From Myxococcota bacterium (lineage in GTDB: Bacteria; Myxococcota_A; UBA796; JAFGLY01): a DNA stretch of 45,067 nucleotides. This document shows, piece after piece, positions 8,692 to 17,793 of the stretch; positions within the stretch are counted from its first letter, which is position 1; every line of letters begins with the position of its first letter. Below the pieces are notes generated by a model. The model saw nothing but the letters and a program-made list of their open reading frames with translations. It did no database searches and was not told the origin of the DNA. A program made the position numbers and the translations under genes. The DNA is taken from positions 1 through 45,067 of the forward strand of contig JAJRWT010000022.1 in assembly GCA_024276675.1 (NCBI GenBank). The letters run 5' to 3'.

Positions 8692-10329
8692 ATGGCCTTC
8701 CATTCCGCCAGCCGTTCCGTGCAGCGCCTGGCCATCGCGCTGACGATGGCCGTCTCGGTGTCCCCCTCGTGGAGTCGGGAGCAGCACGAGCCATTCGTGC
8801 TGCGCCAGGACATCGTGGTCACCAGCAACCCGACGCTGGCTGAAACCTACCCGGAGTCCGCCACCGTGGTCCTCCTGGAGTTGGGACCCGTGGACTTCTC
8901 ATCCATCCTGGACACCACGGGAGCGCCCTTCGGAGGCGACGCGCCCGTGGCCCTGGATGGAGACCTGGTGATTCGAGAGACCAAGGGCCTGGGCATGCTC
9001 AAGGCATTCCAGGGGCTGGTGTCCATCTCCGGGAGCCTGCGAATCGTCCGCAACGACTCCCTGCTCCTGGACGGGCTGGATGCCCTGGAATCGGTGGGGG
9101 GCGACGTGCTGCTCCAAGGCAACGAGTCGCTCTCTCTCCGGGGTCTCAATGGACTGAAGCAAGTGGGGGGAGACCTGGAGATATCTCAGAACCACCTGTT
9201 TGGCACCCTGGCGGGACTGGACGCCCTGGCCAGCGTGGGCGGGGACCTGCGCATCTCCGACAACCCGCGCCTCCAGGCCCTGGACGCCCTGGGTTCCCTG
9301 TCCGAGGTTTCGGGGGATCTCGTGTTGGCCAACAGCTTGCCGGAGTCATCCAGCCTCGTGAGCATCCAGGGCCTGGACGGCCTGGTGTCGGTGGGGGGAT
9401 CGCTGCGCATCGAAAACCAGCCGCTGCTGGCTGACTCCACGGGCCTGGAAGGACTGGGTTTCCTGGGCTCCCACCTGGTGCTTCGCCACTGTCCGGCCCT
9501 GCAGCGGCTGACGCTGGATTCGCTGATCCGCATGGGAGGAGAGCTGCGCATCGAGAACGCCCCCCTCCTGGCACGACTCTCCCTTCCTTCGCTTAGATCC
9601 GTGCCTGGCGGCCTGGTGCTGCACGGCCTCGCTTCCCTGGAAAACCTGGAAGGTCTACAAGGGGTGGAATCGTTGGGCGGCCTACAGTTGAGCGACTGCA
9701 GGGCCATGCGGGACCTGGCGGGTCTTGCCAGCATTCGCGAAATCACCGGCCAACTCAAGCTCTCCGACAACTCCGCTCTGCGAAGCCTCGCTGGCCTGGA
9801 GTCCCTGGAGGAAGTCCCCGGCATCTCTATTCGGGGAAACCCCTCGTTGGAATCCCTCCAGGGCCTGTCATCGCTCTGGAGGATCACGGGGTCCGTGGTC
9901 ATGGACTCCACTTCGCTGCTCTCCCTCTCCGGCCTGGAATCCCTCGTCGACGTCGACGGTGACCTTGACCTGCTGGGCAACGAGAACCTGGCCAACCTGG
10001 AGGCGCTGGGCTCCCTGGTGCGCGTGGGTGGCAGGCTGAAGATACGGAACAACCCTCTCCTGCGGGATCTCTCCGGGCCTTCTTCGCTGCGACAGGTGGA
10101 AGGCCCGCTGTGGATAGCCTCCAACGCTTCGCTTGCTTCGTTGGCCGGTCTCGTTGTCCTTTCCCAGGTTCAGGCGGTATTCATCGAAGACAACCCATCC
10201 CTGGCCGGCCTGGCGGGACTGGACTCCCTTCGCGGAGTGGAAAGGGTCCGGATCATCGGCAACGATCTGCTGCCCAGGTCCCAGGTGAAGCGCTTTTCCC
10301 GCCGCTGGAGCAGCCACAGGGGCGATTGA
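8692..10329 (+). CDS. Secreted LRR / receptor L-domain-like repeat protein
   Basis: A 545-residue protein with an N-terminal basic and hydrophobic signal (to about residue 27), then tandem repeats almost to the end. The recurring unit is about 23 residues, of the form 'L.GL.aLesVGGdL.I..N..L', for example LDALESVGGDVLLQGN, LNGLKQVGGDLEIS and LDALASVGGDLRIS. This is the beta-helical leucine-rich architecture of receptor L-domain/furin-like repeat proteins, common on the surface of predatory and gliding bacteria and often used for binding. No enzymatic motif is seen. The ATG at 8692 follows GGGGGCAAGGAC. The closing residues SQVKRFSRRW are basic. Function unknown; an adhesive or scaffold role is inference from fold. 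Confidence 0.7.
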   Translation: MAFHSASRSVQRLAIALTMAVSVSPSWSREQHEPFVLRQDIVVTSNPTLAETYPESATVVLLELGPVDFSSILDTTGAPFGGDAPVALDGDLVIRETKGLGMLKAFQGLVSISGSLRIVRNDSLLLDGLDALESVGGDVLLQGNESLSLRGLNGLKQVGGDLEISQNHLFGTLAGLDALASVGGDLRISDNPRLQALDALGSLSEVSGDLVLANSLPESSSLVSIQGLDGLVSVGGSLRIENQPLLADSTGLEGLGFLGSHLVLRHCPALQRLTLDSLIRMGGELRIENAPLLARLSLPSLRSVPGGLVLHGLASLENLEGLQGVESLGGLQLSDCRAMRDLAGLASIREITGQLKLSDNSALRSLAGLESLEEVPGISIRGNPSLESLQGLSSLWRITGSVVMDSTSLLSLSGLESLVDVDGDLDLLGNENLANLEALGSLVRVGGRLKIRNNPLLRDLSGPSSLRQVEGPLWIASNASLASLAGLVVLSQVQAVFIEDNPSLAGLAGLDSLRGVERVRIIGNDLLPRSQVKRFSRRWSSHRGD

Positions 10330-10330
10330 A

Positions 10331-10376
10331 CTTCCAGCACGATGATCCCGCACGCCCCCATCCCTGCTGCTGGAAG
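10331..10376. terminator. Bidirectional hairpin between convergent LRR and tamB genes
   Basis: CTTCCAGCA at 10331-10339 pairs perfectly with TGCTGGAAG at 10368-10376 across a 28-base loop. It fills the 65-base gap between two convergent stop codons. There is no strong T-run, so it is a likely but unproven shared terminator. Confidence 0.4.
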
Positions 10377-10394
10377 CGGGGCGCCCAAGCTGCA

Positions 10395-13300
10395 TCAGAA
10401 CCGCCAGGACCGGTACAGGTCCGTGGACGATGCGCCGGCATCGCCGGTGACGAACTCCACCAGCCATTTCCTGTTGATGGACCACTCCACCGTTGCCTCG
10501 GTGACGTTTTCGCCTGCCTCGGCGTCGGCCTCGGGCTGTAGTGCGATTATCAGGAATACGTTGTTCCCGATGGAGTATCCCACCCGGATGGCGCCGATAC
10601 CACCGGAGTCGCTGGCATCTATCTCCACCATGTCGAAGAGCGAGCCCCCCAGGCTTCGCTCCAGCTCGCCCATCAGGGCCCCGGCAGCCATGGAGAGCAG
10701 GTCGCCCTGGCTCTGGCCCTCTTCGCCGGAAAGATCGCTGATGGGCTTGCCCAGGACGAGTATGGAGACGATGTCGGTGTTGTCGGGGTAGTCTTCGGAG
10801 GCGAAGTCCATGGAGAGTTCGGCCAGGCCTCCAGAGATGGAAACCTCGATGTCGCCATAGGTTCCGGCGTCGTGGATGGCCTTGACATCCAGGATGGGGG
10901 AGGCGGGATCACCTGCGAAGAAGATGGTGCCCTCTTCCAGGTCGAAGGTAGATCCAAGGATTTCGGCGCGACCACGGACATGTTCCACCTCGCCCTCGAG
11001 CTGGGCCTGCGACTGCTGGAAGGACAGATTCAGTTCGCCGTCCAACTGGGCCTCCAGGACGACGGTGGCCAGGTTGGCATAGATGGAGCCGAATCGGTCA
11101 TCCAACGGCATTCGCACTTCCACCCAGGCCGAACGGGCAAGATCGATGTCCAGATCCACCTCCATGTCCTGGTACCAGGGAGGGCCCTCGGGTTCGGGCT
11201 CAGCGGGTTCTCCCAGCTCCGCCGTGCCTTCACGATGGATGACGAAGGAAGGGTCCAGCTCCAGGGTTCCGCCGTGGAGCAATACCGCCTGGTCAGCCAC
11301 CAACCTGGCGTCGTCAATGGCGATGTCGCCGGAGATCTCCAGCCCGGGCCAGCTCCCCTGAATATCGCTGTTGCCGCTGAAGGCGAGCCTGAAAAGCTCC
11401 GTATCGGCTACCCAGAAACGTTCCGCCCGGCTGTGGAGACTCAGGACATCGGGCATCCAGTCCTTGAGCTTGACGGAACCGTTCAAGCGAAAACGCCCCG
11501 AGGACATGCTCCTGGTGGCGGCCAGCGGGCGGGTGCTGGCCTCCATGCGGTCGATTCGTATGAGATCGCCATTCAGGGTGGCATCCAGTGAAACGTCGTC
11601 GTAGCGCAGTCCCGTGCCCTTCCAGGAAAACGAAGCGCCGTCCAGGCCCAGCGCCAGGTCCACGGCGGGATCCGCCATACTGCCGGTCACGGTGCCGTTG
11701 ACGGTGAGCAGGCCAGAGGTGTCCTGGAAGCTGGCATCCAGATGCTTCAGCAGGGCGAGGGGGATACCCGTTCCACCCAGCTCCAGATGCAATCCCTGGC
11801 AGGAAGCAATGCTGGTGGATTGTTCTCCGAAGAGGTCTCCACAGATGGGAACATACCCCTTGAAATCGATCCCGCCCTGGTCTCCGATCCCCATCTCCAA
11901 CTGTGCATCGAAGCCGCCCTCCGACGGGACGATGTACACGAAGGCCGGAGAGAACTCCAGGTCTCCCAGTCGAGCATCAACGAGCTGAAAGCCACCGGAA
12001 AGGTCGGGATGCAGCGGACTGCCCGCCAGGTGCATTCCTCCCAGTAGACGCATCTCCAGCCCGGGAGGAAGCTGGGCGAAGTTCTTGAACAGGTCGGCGG
12101 TGATCCCGAGGGACACGAGATCGATGTTCAGATCCCGGAGCCAGGTTTCCGGCTTCTCCAGGTCCAGGCCGCCCTCGGCTACCGGCTCACGGGGAGTGGG
12201 CCCGGAACCGGAGGGAAGATTCTCTGCCATGAGCCCGGCCATCACCTGGGGCAGCCCCGTGCTGGCGCTGCCCTTCAGGGTCAGCAGCCTGGCCATGTCC
12301 TTGGACAGAACCACGTCCAGATCGACTTCACCGGCATCTTGGGAGAGGTGGAGATCCAACCGCAGCCGGTCCCCGGTGGACGCCACGGGCATCTCTACGG
12401 CTCCCGAATACCGAAGACTGGCGTTGGCCGGTGTGCCGCCGATGTCAAGCACCCCGGACAGGTCAAGCTCGGGGAGATCCAAGCCGTCCAGAATCTGCTC
12501 CCATCTCCGGAGAGGACCTGGCCCGAGAAACAGCTCCAGGTTCCATGGCCCGTCCATGTCCATGTCGGGATGGTTCAGGCTCAGGTGCACGGGGAGGTGG
12601 CCGGCGAGATTCAGCAGCAATCCCCTGGCCGAAGGTTGCTGCTGGGCTGGAGCCGACGAGGCCGGAGCCTTTCCTGGACGCCCCGCGGCGATGGCTTCCG
12701 GAACGGGAGCCGTGCCTACAGGTGTGGTTTCGGGCTCTGGAATGCGAAGTTGCAGATCCAGCCCTCCTGATCCGCCGCGCAGCACGAGATCCGAGTCCAG
12801 GTTTCCGATGACTCCCGGCACCGCCAGGCCGCGCACCGATGCGCGGCCATCCAACTCCACCTGCTCCGCCGTTCCTCCCAGGTCCAACTCCAGGAGGGTG
12901 TTGCCTGCCAGGCCGGTGGGCAGGAAGGGCAGGATGGGTACCAGTGGGTCGAGGCTGAAGTCTCGTACCAGGAGGTGAAGGTCCAGGTCTCCCGAAAAAT
13001 CGACGGCACCGTGGACTTCCAGGGAAGCACCGGGTTGGCCGTCAGAGACGGAGACCAACACGATGTCCAGGTCCTGTATGCCATCGTCGGTCAGGCGCAG
13101 CGTCACGTCACGGGTGGATTGCCATTGTACCTGCGGGGATGGCGCCAGCAGCAGTCGGGAGAGCAGAGCTGCGCGGGTCTCGATATCCATTGCCAGGGCC
13201 AGCTCCAGGATCTTTCTGTCGCCGTCGGCGGCCTGCACCTGGGCATCCAGCGTGTTCTCCAGCATGTGGAGGGTGGCGTGAAAGTCGTCGGCCTGGACCT

Positions 13301-13577
13301 CTCCCACGACGAGGAGGGGAGAAGCTCCCGGCCCGGGGGCCAATGCGCGGGGTGGCGAGTCGTTCAACGTGACCTGGAGGTCCATGGCGCCCTGGGCCGG
13401 GAGTCTGCCCTCGCTGTGCAGAAAGACACCAGTGGACGAGAGTGATGGCCCCAGGATGGATCCGCTGGCCAGGTCGACGTTCCAGGAGACCTCACCGTCG
13501 GGAGCGACGCTTGCCGTCCACGGTATCCTCGCGCCCTCAACCACGATCCCCGAAGCTTGGATGGTGGAGATGTCCAT
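10395..13577 (-). CDS. tamB: TamB-like translocation/assembly protein, C-terminal part
   Basis: A 1,060-residue segment with the C-terminal TamB (DUF490) domain. Long stretches of alternating hydrophobic beta structure are typical of TamB's hydrophobic groove. The end has the diagnostic layout: VDIASEDY-like DIVSILVLGKPISDLSG, SLFDMVEIDA, IRVGYSIGNNVFLIIALQ, VEWSINRKWLVEFVTGD and a terminal aromatic (SWRF). It is in the same frame as the N-terminal part upstream, from which it is separated only by one TAA and eight codons (GSLNADGL just before the ATG at 13577). Reading through would give one protein of about 1,596 residues, the usual TamB size. TamB works with TamA to span the periplasm in assembling outer-membrane proteins or moving lipids. 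Either the gene is broken, the base call is wrong, or translation restarts at 13577. Confidence 0.75.
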   Translation of the reverse strand: MDISTIQASGIVVEGARIPWTASVAPDGEVSWNVDLASGSILGPSLSSTGVFLHSEGRLPAQGAMDLQVTLNDSPPRALAPGPGASPLLVVGEVQADDFHATLHMLENTLDAQVQAADGDRKILELALAMDIETRAALLSRLLLAPSPQVQWQSTRDVTLRLTDDGIQDLDIVLVSVSDGQPGASLEVHGAVDFSGDLDLHLLVRDFSLDPLVPILPFLPTGLAGNTLLELDLGGTAEQVELDGRASVRGLAVPGVIGNLDSDLVLRGGSGGLDLQLRIPEPETTPVGTAPVPEAIAAGRPGKAPASSAPAQQQPSARGLLLNLAGHLPVHLSLNHPDMDMDGPWNLELFLGPGPLRRWEQILDGLDLPELDLSGVLDIGGTPANASLRYSGAVEMPVASTGDRLRLDLHLSQDAGEVDLDVVLSKDMARLLTLKGSASTGLPQVMAGLMAENLPSGSGPTPREPVAEGGLDLEKPETWLRDLNIDLVSLGITADLFKNFAQLPPGLEMRLLGGMHLAGSPLHPDLSGGFQLVDARLGDLEFSPAFVYIVPSEGGFDAQLEMGIGDQGGIDFKGYVPICGDLFGEQSTSIASCQGLHLELGGTGIPLALLKHLDASFQDTSGLLTVNGTVTGSMADPAVDLALGLDGASFSWKGTGLRYDDVSLDATLNGDLIRIDRMEASTRPLAATRSMSSGRFRLNGSVKLKDWMPDVLSLHSRAERFWVADTELFRLAFSGNSDIQGSWPGLEISGDIAIDDARLVADQAVLLHGGTLELDPSFVIHREGTAELGEPAEPEPEGPPWYQDMEVDLDIDLARSAWVEVRMPLDDRFGSIYANLATVVLEAQLDGELNLSFQQSQAQLEGEVEHVRGRAEILGSTFDLEEGTIFFAGDPASPILDVKAIHDAGTYGDIEVSISGGLAELSMDFASEDYPDNTDIVSILVLGKPISDLSGEEGQSQGDLLSMAAGALMGELERSLGGSLFDMVEIDASDSGGIGAIRVGYSIGNNVFLIIALQPEADAEAGENVTEATVEWSINRKWLVEFVTGDAGASSTDLYRSWRF

Positions 13578-13601
13578 GAGCCCGTCGGCGTTCAGCGAGC
13601 C

Positions 13602-15185
13602 TTATGAAAAGCCTGCGTGGAAGGAGCCTTTGACAACGGCGAGGTTGGCGATGTCGCCGTAGGCCAGGCCCTTCAGATCCAGGTTGCCGTCCACGCTGCC
13701 TTCCAGGGAGTCTCCGGCGGGATTGAGCACCAGGTTCCCGCGTACCTGCCCTCGCCCCCGCAGATCCTCCACGCCAAACCGGGCCAGGCGCGAGAGATCC
13801 GGCGCCGCCAGCCTGAAGGAGGCTCTGGTGGTCATCTGGGGGAAGACCACGCGGGCGTCGGTGATCAATGATGCCAGGGCCGTGTCGACTTCCAGAGAGT
13901 TCAGGTTGAGGGCTCCATCGTGCAGGTCCAGCGAACCCTGTAGGCCGGCCAGGGGCTCGCCCCACAGCATCCCCGGTTCCAGCTCCAACGTCGCCCGGGC
14001 CTGGAGCCCCGATGGCCACTGGGTTCCCTCTCCGCCGGCAACGATCCTGCCGTTCAATATGCTTGGTTCAGAGATGGCAGAGACGAAATCATGTAGCGCC
14101 AGCTCGTTCAGTTCCAGGCGGGCATTCCAGGCAATATCCCGTGCTTCCAGGTCCAGGAGCGCGTTCAGGCCAAGAGAGCCGGAGGGGGTGTCCAGCTCTC
14201 CATCCACCTGGATCTGGTCCATGGGACCGGTGACCTGGAATGCCGCCCCGAATGGGCCATCCACTCCCAGATCCCCTGCCAGGCCCTGGAATTCCGCGGG
14301 ATCCAGCCCTTCCATCTCCAGGGAGAGCGCCATGGCGGGAGCGGTTTCCAGCGCGGATATGCGGCCGTCCAGCGCCAGCGTGAATGAGGCGAGGCTTGCC
14401 CGGAGCGCGGCCAGCTCCAGGTCGCCATCCAGGAACAGGACGGAACCGGCCAGCGCCAGTTGGCTGTCCAGCGTGGTGCTTCCCGACTGCTTGATGGCCA
14501 GGCGCCCACCCAGGGCAAGGTCCCGCAGTTCCACGTTGCGTTCCTGTCCCTTCAGCGAAGCTACCAATTCCAGGTTGTGGACCGCGCTCACCTGGTCCCC
14601 GTTGCTGAACGAAAAGGCTGCACCGCTGACGCTGAACCGGTCCAACACGAGATCCACGGGGAGCCCCTCCCAGGGGGAGGCAGGGCTGTCGGGTTCGGCC
14701 TCGTCAGGCTCTATTCCCAGGGCCGTCCAGAGGTTCAAGTCACCATTTTCAGATACCGAAAGAGCTGCTCGCGGGTAGTCCAGCGATAGAGATGTGACGT
14801 GGAGCCGCCCTACCAGCAGTTCCGAGGGGTTCCAGCGGATTCGCAGGCTTCCAAGGCCGGCCAGCTCCCCAGCGCCGGAGTCCAGCAGGCGCAGATCGGT
14901 CAGCAGGATATCTCCCGAGAGGTCCATTCCCACGTGGCCCAGCTCCAGGCTGGCCGAAGGGAACAAGGCCGAGACCCTTTCAACGGTGTGCTTGCGCAGT
15001 ATTTCCTGTCCGGACGGGACCATCAACACCCACAGGACGGCTCCCACCAGCAAGCCCGATGCCAACAACAGGAGGAGCAGGAATGCCAGGAACGTTCGAG
15101 CGAGCCCGCGGGAAAACCTGCGCCAGCGGGAGACGGGAGCGCCCGGGGCAATGGAGGCCGGTGTTTCCTGGTGACGCCTGGACAT
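13602..15185 (-). CDS. tamB: TamB-like protein, N-terminal part, ending at an in-frame TAA
   Basis: A 527-residue segment. The start ATG at 15185 lies one base after the tamA stop, so the two genes are coupled. The N terminus has a cytoplasmic basic stretch, then one membrane anchor (TFLAFLLLLLLASGLLVGAVLWVL), as in TamB/AsmA-family proteins. Beta-rich sequence follows: SLELGHVGMDLSGDILLTDLRL and RIRWNPSELLVGRLHVTSLSL are typical of the AsmA-like N-terminal region. It ends ...KGSFHAGFS, then TAA at 13602-13604, then GSLNADGLMDIS in the same frame, which continues the beta-strand pattern without a gap. TAA is also a genuine stop elsewhere in the window (for example at 3345-3347), so codon reassignment is not supported. 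Confidence 0.75.
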   Translation of the reverse strand: MSRRHQETPASIAPGAPVSRWRRFSRGLARTFLAFLLLLLLASGLLVGAVLWVLMVPSGQEILRKHTVERVSALFPSASLELGHVGMDLSGDILLTDLRLLDSGAGELAGLGSLRIRWNPSELLVGRLHVTSLSLDYPRAALSVSENGDLNLWTALGIEPDEAEPDSPASPWEGLPVDLVLDRFSVSGAAFSFSNGDQVSAVHNLELVASLKGQERNVELRDLALGGRLAIKQSGSTTLDSQLALAGSVLFLDGDLELAALRASLASFTLALDGRISALETAPAMALSLEMEGLDPAEFQGLAGDLGVDGPFGAAFQVTGPMDQIQVDGELDTPSGSLGLNALLDLEARDIAWNARLELNELALHDFVSAISEPSILNGRIVAGGEGTQWPSGLQARATLELEPGMLWGEPLAGLQGSLDLHDGALNLNSLEVDTALASLITDARVVFPQMTTRASFRLAAPDLSRLARFGVEDLRGRGQVRGNLVLNPAGDSLEGSVDGNLDLKGLAYGDIANLAVVKGSFHAGFS

Positions 15186-15186
15186 C

Positions 15187-17312
15187 TTAGAATGCCTCTG
15201 ACAGGGAAAAGTGGGCATTCCACCGGGGTTCGTTGGCGAAGTATTCGTTTTGGTCCAACCGGAAGCCGAAGTCCAGGCGAACCGGGCCCACGGGGCTGGC
15301 ATACCGGATGCCACTTCCGGCCGAAGGAAGGAGGGGAAGAAGCGAAAAGTCCGAGAGCCGGTCCCATGCCTGCCCGAAGTCCAGGAAGGCAACCACTCCC
15401 ATTCCCCAGAGCAGAGACTTGCGGAGTTCCACCGAGCCGAAGAGCGTGTAGCGCCCGCCCAGCGGGAGGGTTTCGCTGCAAGCACCCAGCTCCTGTTCCA
15501 CCTGGAGTTGGAAGCTGCCGACGTCGTCGTCGGTCTTGCACAGAGGTCCCAGGTGATCCGAGACCCAACCGCGGACCGTGGTGCCTCCCCCCAGGTAGAA
15601 ACGTTCGGCGAAGGGCACGCTGGCGCGGCTGTCGATACCGAAGGGCTCGGCCACGCCTCCGGCCAGGCGAGTGGCCAGGACGAAAGAACCGTGAAGCTTC
15701 AGTACGCGGGACAACGAGTTGTAGAGCCGCAGGTCTCCGAAGGCCTTCACGAAGTTGAAGTCACCCATGAAAGGCAGGCCGGTCTCGCCGGCCCAGGGCC
15801 CACCCGCCGTGGCCAGGGTCAGTTTTCCGTAGAGCCCCCTGTGGGTGAACAGCACGTCGTCACGACCGTCCCAGACCAGCTTTTGTTCCACGTAGCTCAA
15901 GAAGTAGCTGGAGCTGATGTCCAGTCCAAGTTGGGAGTCCTCCAGCGAGGACAGATCGATGTCCTGATCCAGGAACACGAAGTACTGCAGGTAGTAGCTC
16001 GTGGTGAGCGAAAGCCACTTTGATGCCTGGTAGGTGAAGGACGGGCTGTAGGTCGATGAGGCGTAGCGGTAGCTGGATTCCAGGTCCTCCACGAAGGAGA
16101 TGTCCTGCACCATTCGCCAACGCCTGCCCAGAAACCTGGGGTAGGTGAACTTGGCGGACAGGTCCATGACGGGAGAGCTGTTGAACCCGATGCTTTCGCT
16201 CAAGAGCGAGCCGAAACCGGCAGTGGATGCGTAGCCGAGCGATGCGTTCAATTCCAACTGGAGCAGCTTGTGGGCCAGGTTGGTGTGCCGGAAACCCGCC
16301 GAAACGTGCAGCTCTTGGGCGCCGCTCTCCATACCCATGCCCACGCCGGTCTTGAGCTGCTTGAAGCGTGACTCGGAGACCTGGATGTCTATGGGCACGT
16401 TTGGGGTCTTGCTGTCCAGGTGTTCGGGCTCACCGGGCTTGACGTCGACGATGGAAAAGGTGCCCAGGCCGAAGAGGCGCTGCCTCGTACGCGAGAGGGT
16501 GCTGGCCTTGTACGCGTCTCCTTCGTGAACCAGTATCTCGTCCTGGATCAAGGCCCCGGGTACGGCGACGTTGCCTGTCACCGTGACCTGTCCGAACCTG
16601 CATGTAGGGCCGGTGTCGGCCACGAAACTGACATCGGCCAAGTGTTGATCCGGATAGATGTCGGCCTTGATTCGGACGCTGGCAAAGGCGAAGGACTGCT
16701 CCTGCAGCCGTTGGACGATGCCGTCCCTGGTGGCCTCGATGGCTTCGAGTTCCAGCCTGTCTCCCACCTGCACATCGGCGGTTCGTCTGAAGAGATCGAG
16801 GATGGGTGCGCCCACTATGTCCAGGTTCTGAAACCGCACGGATCGTACCAGGGTGGGTTGCCCCTGCTCCACCAGGCCCCTGATTCGCACGACGGCCGGT
16901 CTCTGGCGCCCCTTCCTGTTGGAGCGCCCGGCCTGGCGATGGGTCATGACGCTCCAGCCCACGAAACGCGCGTCGAAAAGCCGTGGTGGGCATACCAGAC
17001 TTCTATTCGCCAGGCGTCCTTTTCCAGCGTGCTGCTGTCCAGGTACTCCGGTTCGATGAATGGCAGGAACATGGATGCCGTGGAGGACTTCTGCTGCGCC
17101 ATGGCCCTGCGAAGCTGGTAGTCCCCCGTACCGCCAAGGAAACCTCCGTTGCCGTCGAAGCGTATGGAGCGCACGATCCGGCTGCCTGGTTCCCGCATGT
17201 GCGCGCAGCCGGAGATCCCCAGCGTAGCCCCCAACATGCACAGCACCAGCACGACTGGGACGGCTCCCGGGGCTCTTCGTAGTTCCACGATGTCAGGACG
17301 GGCGGCCAACAT
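15187..17312 (-). CDS. tamA: TamA/BamA-family outer-membrane beta-barrel protein, frameshifted
   Basis: An Omp85 protein with a signal ending GISGC (lipobox), POTRA-type domains and a 16-strand barrel. The 5' part (17312 to about 16976) reads MLAARPDIVEL...RIVRSIRFDGNGGFLGG...RIEVWYAHHGF. The remainder continues in another frame as DARFVGWSV...PAVVRIRGLVEQGQP. Adding one base to the run of four A's at 16976-16979 (T's on the coding strand) restores one frame, so this is a single gene with a 1-base deletion. POTRA motifs (RFGQVTVTGNVAVPGALIQDEI, LFGLGTFSIVDV) are followed by barrel strands, the FYLGGGTTVRGW motif typical of strand 12/L6 in BamA-like proteins, and a C-terminal Phe (SLSEAF). The start at 17312 gives the lipoprotein signal. 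It pairs with tamB downstream. Confidence 0.75.
16976..16979 (-). other. Site of apparent 1-base deletion in tamA
   Basis: Four A's (TTTT on the coding strand) follow the GGC codon of AHHGF. With five T's the protein reads GFFDARFVGW continuously; with four it leaves frame and stops at 16944. Homopolymer undercalling, a true frameshift, or slippage could each explain it. Confidence 0.6.
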
Positions 17313-17793
17313 TTCGCAAAACCTTGCTGGTTGCCTGGTGCGGAGGCCGACACAATCCCGGTGCGGATCCCTCCGTGGATGAAGCCCTGGCCATCTCTGG
17401 CCTCCAGTGGTCACGCCAGAATAACTCCGAAATACCCTGGACGCCGAAGCGCTCACGCGACAAGGCGCGAGAGCCTCGGCAAAAAGGCGAAAATATCGTC
17501 GTTCAAGCTCCTGGAACAGCGCTGCTGTTCCGGCTGGTTGCGAGGACGCACCTGGCTCGAAAGCGGCCCGCTCCCACTCGGTTCGCCTTCCCCGGACGGG
17601 AACCTGGAAGAAAAACCGGCGGGCGTGGCGACGGAAGAGGAAGAAGCCTTTGCAACCAGAGCGCCGCCAACATGCTAGAATAACTACACAATACGATAAG
17701 TTACTCCTTTGGCCCAGGCCCTCGGCCTTTCCGGAATGGCACCAGGGAATCCCAGGGAGCCAGACACCTCCATCGACCCAACAAGCGAAGCAC
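17313..17793. other. Gene-free region with dispersed repeat copy B
   Basis: This 481-base divergent spacer separates tamA from the TPR gene. It contains repeat copy B (17511-17604). A weak promoter-like pair for the TPR gene is visible (TTGCAA at 17650-17655, TAGAAT at 17676-17681), but the 20-base spacing is too long to call it. No gene is recognised. Confidence 0.45.
17511..17604 (-). repeat. Structured dispersed repeat element, copy B
   Basis: The reverse complement aligns with bases 1-90 of the window (about 80% identity by eye), including an exact shared stretch TTTCGAGCCAGGTGCGTCC. The core hairpin is GGAACAGC/GCTGTTCC (17513-17531). In copy A the same stem is GGAATAGC/GCTATTTC, so one base pair has changed from C-G to T-A on both sides and another from G-C to G-U. 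The outer end carries TTCCCCGGACGGGAACC, the same terminal motif as in copies A and C. Confidence 0.6.

Noticed and set aside
7443..8843. 466-codon open frame antisense to the alcohol dehydrogenase
   Set aside because: The minus strand has full dehydrogenase motifs and a consensus promoter; the plus frame runs through the promoter and into the LRR gene.
13602..13604. TAA read as a sense codon (recoded genome)
   Set aside because: TAA ends other genes in the window (for example at 3345-3347), so reassignment is not supported.
17650..17681. Promoter of the TPR gene
   Set aside because: TTGCAA and TAGAAT are 20 bases apart; no better -35 is found.
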